A stretch of 64,000 bases of DNA from Oribacterium parvum ACB1. Its GTDB lineage: Bacteria > Bacillota > Clostridia > Lachnospirales > Lachnospiraceae. The first letter of the stretch is position 1. Each line of letters opens with the position of its first letter. Below the pieces are notes generated by a model. It was given only the letters and a program-made list of their open reading frames with translations. It was not told the origin of the DNA and did no database searches. This document shows, one piece after another, positions 33,981 to 43,487 of the stretch. The stretch covers positions 2,228,501-2,292,500 of the forward strand of contig NZ_KE148312.1 in NCBI RefSeq assembly GCF_000238055.2, in the 5' to 3' direction. Position numbers and translations under genes: made by a program.

Positions 33981-35777
33981 TTATCCTACTCTTGCACCAT
34001 TTTCATCCACTCTATGCCCGTCCGCTGTCATTTCATTAAGAAACATTGCGCCAAGAGGGCGAGAAGCGTCTTCATTCAAATAATACCACTTGCCGTTAAT
34101 CTCCTGCCAGCCACTAAGCATTGCACCATCTGTCGGACTTAAATAATACCAGTACTGACTTGTCGGGTCTAAATACCAACCTGTCTTCATGGCACCGAGT
34201 GTTCCATCGGATACAGTACCGAGGAAGTACCACTTACCGTTAGAAAAGTGCCAGCCTGTCTTCATATAGCCATCCTCATTAAAGAAGAACCATCCCGTGA
34301 GATTTCCGGAACTCAAATAGCTCCATTCATTTTTCGGATAGCTGCCATCCTCTTTTTTTAACCACCAGCCCTTGGCATCCTTTGTCCACTCGCCGGGAGT
34401 TTTTCCACGCTCTGCTCCCAAGACCTGTCCCCTGGAAGAAGCTACTTTCTTCTCTTCTTCCTCCGCCGTCTTTTCTTCTTTTACTAGGTATTGTTCCAAA
34501 TTCGTTTTCGCTTCTTTCACAGATTGAATAAATCCCTCTACATAAAAAGGAGTCGTTTCCGGCTTATCCAACTCTTCTTGAGATACTTGAATAGCCTGTT
34601 CCAGCTTTATACGCGCTTCCGCATTGGAAAAATGATTCTCCGCCAAGTATTTTCTTGCAACGTTAATTTCTTTTTGAAGATCGTCCCTTAAGTAACGTCT
34701 ATCCTCCTTTGTAACATAAAATATCGGATCTACATCATTTTCTATTTTAACTTCTCCATCTTCATCTACAGAAATTAGTATTTGCTCCGGTTCAAACTTC
34801 CACAAAAATTGTCCATTTTTAGAAACGCAAACGGAATAGTACTTTCCTCCATTCTGTCCCTCAAGCTTAAAAGTAACCATTCCTTTTGCATCGGATTTTA
34901 CATTCTTGTAAGAACTTAAGTTAGGAGTAATGGTATTTGCAGTTAATTCTACATTCGGAACAAATGCAGAGGTCTCTTTATCCACAACAAAAAAATAAAC
35001 TTCTGTCGTGGGTAAGACTTCAGAGCTCTTTTCAAAGGCCTTAAACTCAATTACTGCATCCTTTTCATCTTTAACAGGCTTTCCATCAATTGTTGCTACT
35101 CTTCCATCCTTATCTGTTACAAAATTATAATGATCCACTTCAAATTTTAAACCTCTATTTTCCACCCGAATTTCATATTTTGAATTCGGATCAAAATGGG
35201 AATACTCATATTTCCCCTCAGTATCTGTTGGTTTTCTATACAAAATATTAGGAAAATCCCCTTCAAACTTGGAAAGTCTGATGATACTACCGGCCAAAGC
35301 CTTCCCATCTTTATAAGTATAGATAGCTATACTATCCGGTCTCTCCATCTCCTCTTCCGCTACGTCATCATCTTTCCCCATATTTTCTGCCGGATCTTTT
35401 TTTTGCAAAACCAAAGTATCTACCAGCTCATCTGTAGCTAAATCGGCAGGATACTCCCCATTATTCCATAACTTTAACTTAGACATAGTGTAATCCTGAT
35501 TTTCTTGCAAGCTAAGAGTATATTTTTTTTGATAAATGAGTTCTATATTCAACATTCCCATGGAAGATTTATGCTCTGTCTCATTCCCCTCCTCATCCGT
35601 CAGGATAAAGCTAATATCAGATAAAAGCGGTTCCTTCCTACCATCATTCTCGACACTCAAGAAAAAAACAGCATCCAACTTCTCTTCCGCATACGCTGTA
35701 CCACTCCCAAAGAAACACAGCAAGACTACACAAAAAATGAGTAACTCGCCCATAAGTTTTCCAAATTTTAAATTCAT
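33981..35777 (-). CDS. Secreted surface protein with SpaA-like domains and cell-wall-binding repeats
   Basis: A 598-residue exported protein. Signal peptide 1-31 (ends GTAYA, then EE). Residues about 35-360 contain three beta-sandwich, prealbumin/SpaA-like repeats (SDISFILTDEEGNETEHKSS; GKALAGSIIRLSKFEGDFPN; FVPNVELTANTITP). About 365-440 is a helical segment (ARKYLAENHFSNAEARIKLE). The end (about 465-598) has choline/glucan-binding-type repeats rich in W/Y/G (KGWWLKKEDGSYP; GWFFFNEDGYMKTGW; GKWYYLNEDA). It is probably held on the wall non-covalently; there is no LPxTG. Start chosen at the second ATG (35777) by its GGGG spacing. Confidence 0.88.
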   Translation of the reverse strand: MNLKFGKLMGELLIFCVVLLCFFGSGTAYAEEKLDAVFFLSVENDGRKEPLLSDISFILTDEEGNETEHKSSMGMLNIELIYQKKYTLSLQENQDYTMSKLKLWNNGEYPADLATDELVDTLVLQKKDPAENMGKDDDVAEEEMERPDSIAIYTYKDGKALAGSIIRLSKFEGDFPNILYRKPTDTEGKYEYSHFDPNSKYEIRVENRGLKFEVDHYNFVTDKDGRVATIDGKPVKDEKDAVIEFKAFEKSSEVLPTTEVYFFVVDKETSAFVPNVELTANTITPNLSSYKNVKSDAKGMVTFKLEGQNGGKYYSVCVSKNGQFLWKFEPEQILISVDEDGEVKIENDVDPIFYVTKEDRRYLRDDLQKEINVARKYLAENHFSNAEARIKLEQAIQVSQEELDKPETTPFYVEGFIQSVKEAKTNLEQYLVKEEKTAEEEEKKVASSRGQVLGAERGKTPGEWTKDAKGWWLKKEDGSYPKNEWSYLSSGNLTGWFFFNEDGYMKTGWHFSNGKWYFLGTVSDGTLGAMKTGWYLDPTSQYWYYLSPTDGAMLSGWQEINGKWYYLNEDASRPLGAMFLNEMTADGHRVDENGARVG

Positions 35778-36048
35778 TTTCATACCCCTTTATCTATTTT
35801 TCACTAGTCTCCTCGAAATAGTAATGAATAAAAACTAATTTTTCAACAATACAACTATATATTTTATAAGTCGTGCAATTTATTAAACTTTTCTATAAGG
35901 AGAAAAAACATAGATAGATAAGTTTACACGAAATGGAATTTTGGAAAAAGGCAAAAATAGAGAACTGTTCCAAAAAAATAGGGAACTGTTCCAAACAGCT
36001 CCCTAAGTTCATTGTATTCAGCTTTTAAAGCGTCCTATATTTTTTACA

Positions 36049-37995
36049 CTAGTCCAGCCACCTTGCCTGCCACTCTCTGGCAAGTTCGTAAGCCTCTTCC
36101 TTCCCGGCAAGGCTTTCCTTCCATTCCTTCGGAATTGATGCATAGCCATAGTGTGCCGCAGCTAAAGTAGATACTAAAATCGGCAAGTTCTTTCCTCCTG
36201 AAAGTTCTACCGCTTTTTCTACCGCTTCCTGATAGGATGTCGTATGCAGTAAAGTCCAAACCGCAGCATAAAGACTCTTCTCTGCACTGCCGTCCAAAAC
36301 AAGCTCTTTTTCCTTCTTGTTCTTCATTTCTTCTACATTCATAAAAGGAAGAAGACGGACATACTCGGCAGCTACGCGGTCATAGTCTCGTACATCCTCA
36401 CGGTGCTGCGCCTTTGCCTCTTCGTTCATTCTTGCCTCTTCCTCATCCTCCGCTTCCTCGTCTTCATAGAACAGTCCAACATAGGATGCCGCAGCGGAAA
36501 GCTGCTCTTCCAAGCTTTCTCCACCAATATGAAGAACCAGATTGCGTAAAATATAGGAATAAAGCTCAGCCATGAGGAGGGCTACAGGATGATTGTGTGT
36601 GAGTCTTGTTCCGTCATGCAACATTGCCCTGTCCAAGTCGCTAAACTGATGCAGTCTTCTGCAAAGGAGCAAAGAGAAGGGTAAAATACGACAAAGCACG
36701 GCGTCATCGGACATATCCGAGCCAATTTCTTCCGGCTTCTTTCCGGTAGCATAGCGCATAATTGCCGCTTCAATTGCATCCACACTATCCTCCGTCTTTC
36801 CATCTAAAAGATAAACCCCTTTGGACTTCCAGTCGTACATCTTTTCCATAATATCCTGCATGGAGAGACGCTTTTCCGTATTTAAACTGTGGAATTCGGA
36901 AAGTAAAATACTGTTTATGCTCGGTCTTAATGAAAAAGCCTCCGTCTTAAATGGCGCCTTTTCAATAAGGCCTCTTTCCTTCGCCAAACCGAGACTGCCA
37001 CCAATTAAGGAAGAATAAATCATATTTTCGGAAAGCTCTTTGGTTAAGCTCCTCTTTTCTTCATTTTCCTTACTAAGCTTGTCTCTTCTGTCTCCGGCAT
37101 CCAAAAGCCATTTAATTAAGTGAAGACTCAAGAAGAAAGACTGGGACCAGGGATTAATAATCATTCCATCCAGTTTTCCCTGCTCGGAAATATGAACCGC
37201 TGCCCTTAAAACCTCCAGAATCGGCATAGCAATCGCTGCAGTAGCTTCTTTATTCTTCCGTACTTCTTCTCCGGAGGTAAATACCGCCATAGCATCTCTT
37301 CCGTCGCTGGTGCTTAAGTGATTAAACAGCACCTGCCCATCCATGGTTTCTCCTTCTTTCTTATCAGGCGGAACAATCGCGACAAGAAGCTGCGCATTTC
37401 TTTCCATACCCTGCAGAAAGCCCTGGAGTACCTTTTCAATGCCGGCTCTTCTCTCTTCCTCCGGCATCTCACTCTCTTCATACTTTTTCTGCTCTTCATA
37501 GTAGAGTGTTATAGCTTGTGTAATCCCATGACTTCCCTTCAGCTTTTCTTCGACATTCGCGGTACGCATCTTATTCTGCAGAGCCTGCACAACTTCCTTT
37601 AACATAATGAAGCTGTTACTGAAGGGGTTGATAACCAGCCCGTCTGCCGTAGGATGATTGGCTACAATATTCAGAATTTCTCCGGCAGGAAGAAGAAGGG
37701 CATTTCCGTTTTGCTCTTCTCCGTCTCCACGCTTTTCCTCTTCGTCGGTAAATACAGCTGCATAGTTCTTTCCGTCTTCCGATTTTAAGAACCTAAGTGT
37801 AATCTGCTGCTGTCCCTCCTTTTCCCCGGCAGGATCTGCCGCAAGAAGCAGACCGCCGGCCTTAGAAACCAGCTCTTCCATCGCAGCAAAAACCTGATTT
37901 AAATGCTCCTGATCCCTATGGTCTGAAAATGCCAACACACTATCTTGAAGCCCCTTCGCCATGTTTAATCGGGCCCTTATATCTTTCTCTTCCAT
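36049..37995 (-). CDS. Two SseB-like domains fused to a degenerate ADP-ribosylglycohydrolase-like domain
   Basis: A 648-residue cytoplasmic protein. Residues about 15-150 and 165-310 are two SseB N-terminal-type domains, each ending in a GLVINPFSNSFIML / GMIINPWSQSFFLS motif. From about 325 the helical layout follows ADP-ribosylglycohydrolases (SLIGGSLGLAKERG; SDDAVLCRILPFSLL; LTHNHPVALLMAEL; GGKNLPILVSTLAAAHYGYA-SIP). The metal-binding acids are missing: GDxLG, TDDT and GGDxDT read GGSLG, SDDA and GGKNLP. I infer a catalytically dead hydrolase fold. GGAGG precedes the ATG. Confidence 0.75.
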   Translation of the reverse strand: MEEKDIRARLNMAKGLQDSVLAFSDHRDQEHLNQVFAAMEELVSKAGGLLLAADPAGEKEGQQQITLRFLKSEDGKNYAAVFTDEEEKRGDGEEQNGNALLLPAGEILNIVANHPTADGLVINPFSNSFIMLKEVVQALQNKMRTANVEEKLKGSHGITQAITLYYEEQKKYEESEMPEEERRAGIEKVLQGFLQGMERNAQLLVAIVPPDKKEGETMDGQVLFNHLSTSDGRDAMAVFTSGEEVRKNKEATAAIAMPILEVLRAAVHISEQGKLDGMIINPWSQSFFLSLHLIKWLLDAGDRRDKLSKENEEKRSLTKELSENMIYSSLIGGSLGLAKERGLIEKAPFKTEAFSLRPSINSILLSEFHSLNTEKRLSMQDIMEKMYDWKSKGVYLLDGKTEDSVDAIEAAIMRYATGKKPEEIGSDMSDDAVLCRILPFSLLLCRRLHQFSDLDRAMLHDGTRLTHNHPVALLMAELYSYILRNLVLHIGGESLEEQLSAAASYVGLFYEDEEAEDEEEARMNEEAKAQHREDVRDYDRVAAEYVRLLPFMNVEEMKNKKEKELVLDGSAEKSLYAAVWTLLHTTSYQEAVEKAVELSGGKNLPILVSTLAAAHYGYASIPKEWKESLAGKEEAYELAREWQARWLD

Positions 37996-38100
37996 TTCTA
38001 CCTCCTAATCACAAGAAAAACCTTCTCGGATTCTCTTCCATAAAGGACAGTATAACAGAGAAAGAGAGAAGGGAAAATACTTTTATCTACTACAAGAATA

Positions 38101-38226
38101 TAGTTTGTTTTGGCCATTTAGTTTGTTTCAGCCGTTTAGATCATTTCGACTGTTTAGTTTATTTCGACTGTTCAGTTTGTTCCGTCTGTTTAGATTATTT
38201 CGACTGTTCAATTCGCTTCGGCTGCT
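38101..38226. repeat. Seven 18-bp tandem repeats spanning the mscS stop codon
   Basis: Seven units of consensus TAGTTTATTTCGACTGTT (plus strand) run from 38101 to 38226. In the mscS frame each encodes a six-residue E/K-Q-S-K-Q-T-like unit; the last two units lie in the gene and the stop TAA at 38195 is a variant of one codon within the array. Five units lie after the stop, some with further TAA/TGA codons. Confidence 0.9.
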
Positions 38227-39100
38227 CTAAAGCTTCCGACTCTTCTGTAGAACTTGCCAATGATTTTAGCTTCGTGTTCGGAATGGTAATTTTTTCGCGA
38301 TAAAACTCCAGAATAACTCTCTTGTTTAAGGTGTTATAAACATCCCAGTATCTTTTACTCTCCACCCATACACGGATAGCAAAGTTTAAGGCATCATTTT
38401 TCACCTCCGAAATCCCAAAAAAGGGCTCCGGTTTATGAAGGATTCGATTGTCCCCTTCTACTGCAGCTTTTAATGCCTTTTCCACCCTCTCCGGATCCTC
38501 TTCTCTTGCTACGGAAAATGTCAGGTCAACTCTACGAAGCGCTTCCGAGCTATAATTAATAATATTGCTGTTCATCAGGTTTCCATTGGGAATGGAAATC
38601 TTTTTATTGTCAGGAGAGAGAATAATGGTATAAAAGACACTCACCTCTTGCACCGTACCTTCATCTGTTCCGCTTTTGATATAATCATGTACCTGAAATG
38701 GACGAAAAAGAAGAAGCATGATACCTCCTGCAAGGTTCGATAAAGAGCCCTGCATAGCAAGACCGACTGCAACACCCGCAGAAGCCAGCACCGTGATAAG
38801 GGAAGCCATCGGAATCCCCATAATGCTGATGCAGCTCATTCCCAAAAAGAAGTAAAGAACAAAACGTATCGCCTTTATGGCAAAGGGACGAACTGTCGGA
38901 TTGATTTTCTCACAAATACGGGATTTTGGAAGAAAGGAAATCAGCTTTCGAATACAATATCTCCCAATAAGGAAAACCAAAAGTGCAAAGAAGAGCTTTC
39001 CCATAAAACGGCTGATGCCTAAAGCAATACCATTTCCAAAATTCTGAAAACTCCAGACACGAATCTCATTTTCAATTTGATCGACTGCTCCTGTATTCAT
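38195..39100 (-). CDS. Small-conductance mechanosensitive channel (MscS family)
   Basis: A 301-residue MscS channel: N-terminal helices (about 18-100), pore helix with GVAVGLAMQGSLSNLAGGIM (about 130-150), then beta domain (FQVHDYIKSGTDEGTVQEVS) and C-terminal alpha/beta domain. It opens under membrane tension to release solutes at osmotic downshock. GGAGGGG precedes the ATG at 39100. The C-terminal tail (SSTEESEALEQPKRIEQSK) is repeat-derived and runs into a decayed 18-bp repeat array past the stop. Confidence 0.93.
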   Translation of the reverse strand: MNTGAVDQIENEIRVWSFQNFGNGIALGISRFMGKLFFALLVFLIGRYCIRKLISFLPKSRICEKINPTVRPFAIKAIRFVLYFFLGMSCISIMGIPMASLITVLASAGVAVGLAMQGSLSNLAGGIMLLLFRPFQVHDYIKSGTDEGTVQEVSVFYTIILSPDNKKISIPNGNLMNSNIINYSSEALRRVDLTFSVAREEDPERVEKALKAAVEGDNRILHKPEPFFGISEVKNDALNFAIRVWVESKRYWDVYNTLNKRVILEFYREKITIPNTKLKSLASSTEESEALEQPKRIEQSK

Positions 39101-39344
39101 TTCCCCTCCCAAAAACCTAATTAAACTTATATGAAGCTTACAAATTAAACTCTTTATCAGTCTATATTATCCGCATAGACCGCATTGTTTATGAAAACAA
39201 AAACCACAAAGAAAAAAACATCGGGCAAGTCTATCTTACACCCGTAAATTCTCTTCAAGCATAAGAATAACATAGCCCAATGTCTCTTTAAATATTTTTC
39301 TAAGCAGATCAATAACAAATCTAAGCTAAATTGCAGGATATAAC

Positions 39345-39827
39345 TTACTCTACAACTACAGCCTCTTCTTCAAAGATATCATTTCTATGAATAAATACAT
39401 AAATGATACGAACCAAGGGGATGATGGCACAAACCACTGCTACAACAGTAGGATCTCCGGAATGGTTCATCTTCTTATAAAGTCCGTTCAAAGTGAAATA
39501 TGCTACAGTGATACCGCAGATAGCCACAATATAAAACAAGAAACCGCCTACCCTTGCGGTAACAATCGGGAAGATAATCATCAAAATTCCCAAAATGATT
39601 CCCTGCACATTTGTTCCGAATATATTCTGATCGCCGGCTAAGAAACCGTAAAATCCTTGGTTCACAAAAGGAATCCAAGCTAAAATCGCCTTATCCTGCT
39701 GCCCGTTGTTCTTCGCAAGAGTGTAAAGAGCAAAAGACTCAATAACATAAAGAGCAATCAAAATTGCCAAAACAAAGAAAAGAAATATTCCCCCAACTGC
39801 CAGTAAGGTTCCGATATAATTTTCCAT
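39345..39827 (-). CDS. Small polytopic membrane protein
   Basis: A 160-residue protein with about four to five membrane helices (LLAVGGIFLFFVLAILIALY; GIILGILMIIFPIVTARVGG; AVVCAIIPLVRIIYVFI) and the cytoplasmic motif AWIPFVNQGFYG seen in uncharacterised membrane proteins of Bacillota (DUF5684-like). No catalytic motifs. It is monocistronic by spacing (more than 200 bases either side). GGAGG precedes the ATG. Function unknown. Confidence 0.75.
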   Translation of the reverse strand: MENYIGTLLAVGGIFLFFVLAILIALYVIESFALYTLAKNNGQQDKAILAWIPFVNQGFYGFLAGDQNIFGTNVQGIILGILMIIFPIVTARVGGFLFYIVAICGITVAYFTLNGLYKKMNHSGDPTVVAVVCAIIPLVRIIYVFIHRNDIFEEEAVVVE

Positions 39828-40032
39828 TTTTACTCCTCCAAAATGATAAAGTGCCGGAAATCTTCCGTTTTACTCTAAAGAAGAATCCAAACAATATAAA
39901 ACGCAATCTCCCTTTAGGACTCACTGCATTTCAGCAACACCCGTAGATTATACATAAAGCAACTGAATTTAACAATACTTTCTACATTATTTCTTAAAAA
40001 TACAAGCTAAGTTTTTATAATTACATTTTTAC

Positions 40033-41061
40033 TTAAAAGCTAACCGGCTCGGATATTTCTCCTGTTCTAGCAATATCCAGAAGCTGTAAAACAGGTCCGA
40101 TGCCATGGTACTCTTCTCTTTCTTCTAAAGTGAGCTTAACCTTGACCTTGACCCAATCTCTTGTAGAAAAAGCGGAAAGAAGCTTCTTATCACCCTTACA
40201 GATAAAACCCAAAAAGCTCATATCCTGCGCACAACAGGTCATAGCCATTCTTCCCGGAATAAACTCATCCTCCGGCATATTTTTTCTCTTTAAAACCATT
40301 GCTGTAAAGCTAAGCTCTTTTCCAAGATATCTCTCCGGATTATCCATGCAGTCTAAAAACCAAGTTCCGTAATCATTATCGGAAATGGCAATTTTGTCCT
40401 GACTAATATCATAGGGAAGCTCTTCCGGAAGAGCGGACTGCGGTATTTCTCCGTCTTTATCCTCCAGCATAATCATGGCATTTTGTCCCATCGCACGGAG
40501 CTTGCGTCTATAGTCCACCATGTCTTCGTTAGACAAATTGTCACAACGATTTACAATGCAGAGCTCCGCATTACGAAGCATTTGTCCGAGGAAGGAGCGC
40601 ATATTGGAAAGGTACATTTTCAAGGTACTTCCGTCTACAATGGTAATAACTTGATAAAGAAACCAATCCTTAGGCATGGAAACGCTGTACTTGGGCTCTC
40701 GATTCTGCTGCTTAGCAAGTACCGCTTCACTCATCGGACCATTATAGAGGTCATCCTGATTCCACATCCCATTCCATTCGATTAGAATTCTTTCAGGCTT
40801 ATACTGATCGGCTAGTTTTTGTAACTTATCAGCTTGAAAATCTGTAATTTCTTTCATGTAGATGGGCGTTGTATTCAGCTTTGCGAGTTCAATCGGATCA
40901 TACTCCTTTTCTCCCTCTTCACAGAGTAATAAGAGCGTATTCCCCTCTGTCTTAAAATAGTCCTGGTTCATGGTGTATTGAATAAAGCTTGTTTTTCCGC
41001 TCTCCAAGAATCCGTTAATCAAAAATACCGGAATCCCTTCTCCTTGATAATTATCCGCCAT
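40033..41061 (-). CDS. COG0523/CobW-like GTPase fused to a DUF1980-like (TIGR03943) C-terminal domain
   Basis: A 342-residue protein. N-terminal P-loop GTPase of the CobW/COG0523 type (FLINGFLESGKTSFI, NRCDNLS) but without the CxCC metal-binding motif. The C-terminal part (about 225-342) has GRMAMTCCAQDMSFLGFIC and WVKVKVKLTLEEREEYHG, like the DUF1980/TIGR03943 proteins that accompany a COG0701 permease. The fusion suggests a metal-handling or membrane-transport accessory role. It follows the His-rich GTPase gene by 11 bases. Confidence 0.8.
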   Translation of the reverse strand: MADNYQGEGIPVFLINGFLESGKTSFIQYTMNQDYFKTEGNTLLLLCEEGEKEYDPIELAKLNTTPIYMKEITDFQADKLQKLADQYKPERILIEWNGMWNQDDLYNGPMSEAVLAKQQNREPKYSVSMPKDWFLYQVITIVDGSTLKMYLSNMRSFLGQMLRNAELCIVNRCDNLSNEDMVDYRRKLRAMGQNAMIMLEDKDGEIPQSALPEELPYDISQDKIAISDNDYGTWFLDCMDNPERYLGKELSFTAMVLKRKNMPEDEFIPGRMAMTCCAQDMSFLGFICKGDKKLLSAFSTRDWVKVKVKLTLEEREEYHGIGPVLQLLDIARTGEISEPVSF

Positions 41062-41072
41062 ATTGCTCCTTT

Positions 41073-42323
41073 TTATGCTGTAAACAATGCCTTAATCTTC
41101 TCTTTTTCCAGTTCGGTACCAATAACTACAAATTTTCCGATATTTTCCGCATCTCCATCACGGATTTCCACCTGCTCCGGCACCAAATCAAAGTTTACCC
41201 ACTTACCGTCTTCCAACTGCAGCATTCCCTTTGCACGGACAATACCGCCATAAGCTGAGCCTTCGGCCATTTCTTCCAGAATCTCTTCCAACTTTGCACG
41301 AGATACTCTCTTAAATACCTCCAGCCCGATGCTGTCAAAAACCTCATCCGCATCGTGGTCATGCCCGCAACTGCAATGATCCCCATGATGATGGTGATGA
41401 TGATCCTCTTCATCATGATTATGATGACAACCGCAATGTTCGTCGTGATGATGCTCATGTTCGTGGTGATGCTCATGATGATGCTCATGCTCGTGGTGAT
41501 GCTCATGACAATGGCATTCCTCTTCCTCGTATTCTTCCTCATCATCATAAGCTCCGCCACAACAACAGCAGCATTGCTCTTCTTCATTTCCAAAATGATG
41601 CTCGTGATGATGCTCATGCTCATGATGATGCTCATGCTCGTGATGATGCTCATGCTCATGATGATGCTCATGCTCATGATGATGCGCCTTCTCTTTCACC
41701 TCCTGAAGAAGTGCTTCTTCCAGATTTTCCTCTCTGCCGATGATGTCAAGAAGTTTCTCTCCGGTCAATTCTTTAATTGCCGTAGTAATAAGATTGGCTT
41801 TCGGATTTAAAGCACGAACAATCTGAATGGCCTCCTCTACCTTTTCTTCTTTTGCAATGTCCGTTCTGGACAATACAATGCTTGTCGCATAACGTATCTG
41901 ATCATCAAAAAACTCTCCGAAGTTCTTGTTATAGAGCTTAGCCTTCGTGGAATCCACCACGCACACCGCTCCATCCAGATGCACCGGAAGATTTGCCGAT
42001 ACTGTCTTTACGGCAGAAAGGATATCGGAAAGCTTCCCTACTCCGGACGGCTCGATGAGGATACGATCCGGCTTATAAGTCTCAATCACCTCTTTTAAAG
42101 AAGTCTCAAAATCTCCAACCAAAGAGCAGCAGATACAGCCCTGATTCATTTCCCGGATTTCGATTCCAGAATTCTTAAGAAACCCGCTGTCAATGCCGAT
42201 TTCTCCAAACTCATTTTCAATCAGAACAACATTTTCTCCCTTTAAGGACTCTTGTAAAAGTTTCTGTATAAATGTGGTTTTTCCTGCACCCAAGAAACCG
42301 GAAATAATATCTATCTGTGTCAT
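41073..42323 (-). CDS. COG0523-family GTP-binding metallochaperone with a long His-rich hinge
   Basis: A 416-residue CobW/ZigA-like GTPase: Walker A GFLGAGKTT (8-16), metal-binding CICC (GCICCSL, about 64-68), SKADLV-like SRTDIAK, then a hinge of about 95 residues (approximately 215-315) built of HEHEHHH repeats with a CCCCCGG patch, and the C-terminal CobW_C domain. The gene delivers or stores Zn(II) or a similar metal. GGAGG precedes ATG 42323; the frame is open 23 codons more. The His hinge is encoded by near-tandem CATGAGCATCAT repeats. Expression under Zur would be expected. Confidence 0.92.
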   Translation of the reverse strand: MTQIDIISGFLGAGKTTFIQKLLQESLKGENVVLIENEFGEIGIDSGFLKNSGIEIREMNQGCICCSLVGDFETSLKEVIETYKPDRILIEPSGVGKLSDILSAVKTVSANLPVHLDGAVCVVDSTKAKLYNKNFGEFFDDQIRYATSIVLSRTDIAKEEKVEEAIQIVRALNPKANLITTAIKELTGEKLLDIIGREENLEEALLQEVKEKAHHHEHEHHHEHEHHHEHEHHHEHEHHHEHHFGNEEEQCCCCCGGAYDDEEEYEEEECHCHEHHHEHEHHHEHHHEHEHHHDEHCGCHHNHDEEDHHHHHHGDHCSCGHDHDADEVFDSIGLEVFKRVSRAKLEEILEEMAEGSAYGGIVRAKGMLQLEDGKWVNFDLVPEQVEIRDGDAENIGKFVVIGTELEKEKIKALFTA

Positions 42324-42476
42324 AGTTCCTCCTCTTATATTGCTTAAAAGCTGCATAAAGCACTTTCCATAGCATAATTTCATCATTTTCAAACAATCGG
42401 TATTATAGCACGATAAGTAAGCATACGCTAACCCTATCTTCCAAACTTCATTCTTCTTTCACAAATTTACTTGAAA

Positions 42477-43232
42477 TTATCCGAGTTGATATTCTTCCTC
42501 TAATACACGAAGAAGGGCAAATCCATCCTCAACAAGATATTCTGCCCCATGTTCTACCAGTTCCTTCTTATCACGGAAACCGTAGAGACAACCGATACTG
42601 CTCATTTGTGCATTTTTAGCCGCATCCAAATCCGTCTTTGTATCTCCCACCATAACGGCTTCTTCCACTCCAATATGCAATTCTTTGCAAGCCTTTAAAA
42701 GCGGTGCCTTATCCGGCTTTAAAGGCATCTCTCCGTCGTCTCCTATAATAAAGGAAAAGCTATTTGCAGGAAAAACGGAAGAAAGCACGCCATCCGCAAC
42801 TTCTTTTGACTTATTCGTGATACAGACAACTGCGATTCCCTTTTCTTTTAATGCTGCAATACATTCCTTTATTCCGGGATAGGCTTCCGCCTGATAGGTA
42901 GAATTTTTCGGGAAAATGGAAGCATAATATTCGCAGACCTCATCATAGAGCCCCATGATTTCATCTCCCTCCATGTCGAGGTCCATAGCTCTTTCTTCAT
43001 CCCTTTCTTCCCACTTTTCCGCTTCTCTGTATTTTTTATCGGCATTCTTTGCCAAGGCTTTTTCTACAAACTTTTTGTAACCTGTTCCTACAAAAAGACC
43101 GGTCTCTTCAAGGCTCACTCCCTCTAATTCAAAATGCTCCATCGTTAAATCCATGGTTTTCTTTAAGCTGGCTAAAGTATTTACCAGTGTTCCGTCCAGA
43201 TCAAAAAAAACTGCTTTTATCTTTTTTTTCAT
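42477..43232 (-). CDS. HAD-superfamily hydrolase (phosphoglycolate phosphatase-like)
   Basis: A 251-residue HAD enzyme: FFDLDGTLVNTLAS (motif I, catalytic Asp pair), VVCITNKSK (motif II), LKPDKAPLLKA (motif III Lys) and MVGDTKTDLDAAKNA (motif IV). Cap domain about 15-120. Closest to Gph-type phosphatases; the substrate is not determined. GGAGG lies six bases before the ATG at 43232; the open frame extends ten codons more without a site. Monocistronic. Confidence 0.9.
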   Translation of the reverse strand: MKKKIKAVFFDLDGTLVNTLASLKKTMDLTMEHFELEGVSLEETGLFVGTGYKKFVEKALAKNADKKYREAEKWEERDEERAMDLDMEGDEIMGLYDEVCEYYASIFPKNSTYQAEAYPGIKECIAALKEKGIAVVCITNKSKEVADGVLSSVFPANSFSFIIGDDGEMPLKPDKAPLLKACKELHIGVEEAVMVGDTKTDLDAAKNAQMSSIGCLYGFRDKKELVEHGAEYLVEDGFALLRVLEEEYQLG

Positions 43233-43487
43233 CCCTTGCCTCCGCTTCTTTACCCATTTCAACAGCCTATAGTATAATGCAGTAAAGCTTCTTCTACAAT
43301 CCGAAGCTGAAAGCTATTGTGGAATTCTAAAGTTATAATCCAAATTTCAATTGTGCTTTGCATTATAGTGAAAACACAAAGAAAACTGCATTGCAGATCA
43401 AGAAGAACAAATGGGAATCATAATCATAACAAGATGTCTCAAGCTTTACCGGCTGCTCTTGTCAAGGATAAAATATAGGAGGGTATC

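Noticed and set aside
38101-38226. Possible CRISPR array
   Set aside because: Units are contiguous 18-bp tandem repeats without spacers and continue a coding tail.
39230-39320. Possible terminator after the small membrane protein gene
   Set aside because: The candidate arms (ACATCGGGC and GCCCAATGT) are over 60 bases apart; too weak to annotate.
41355-41810. Plus-strand Met-rich reading frame opposite the His-rich GTPase
   Set aside because: It is the complement of the CAT-rich histidine repeat and has no independent start signal.
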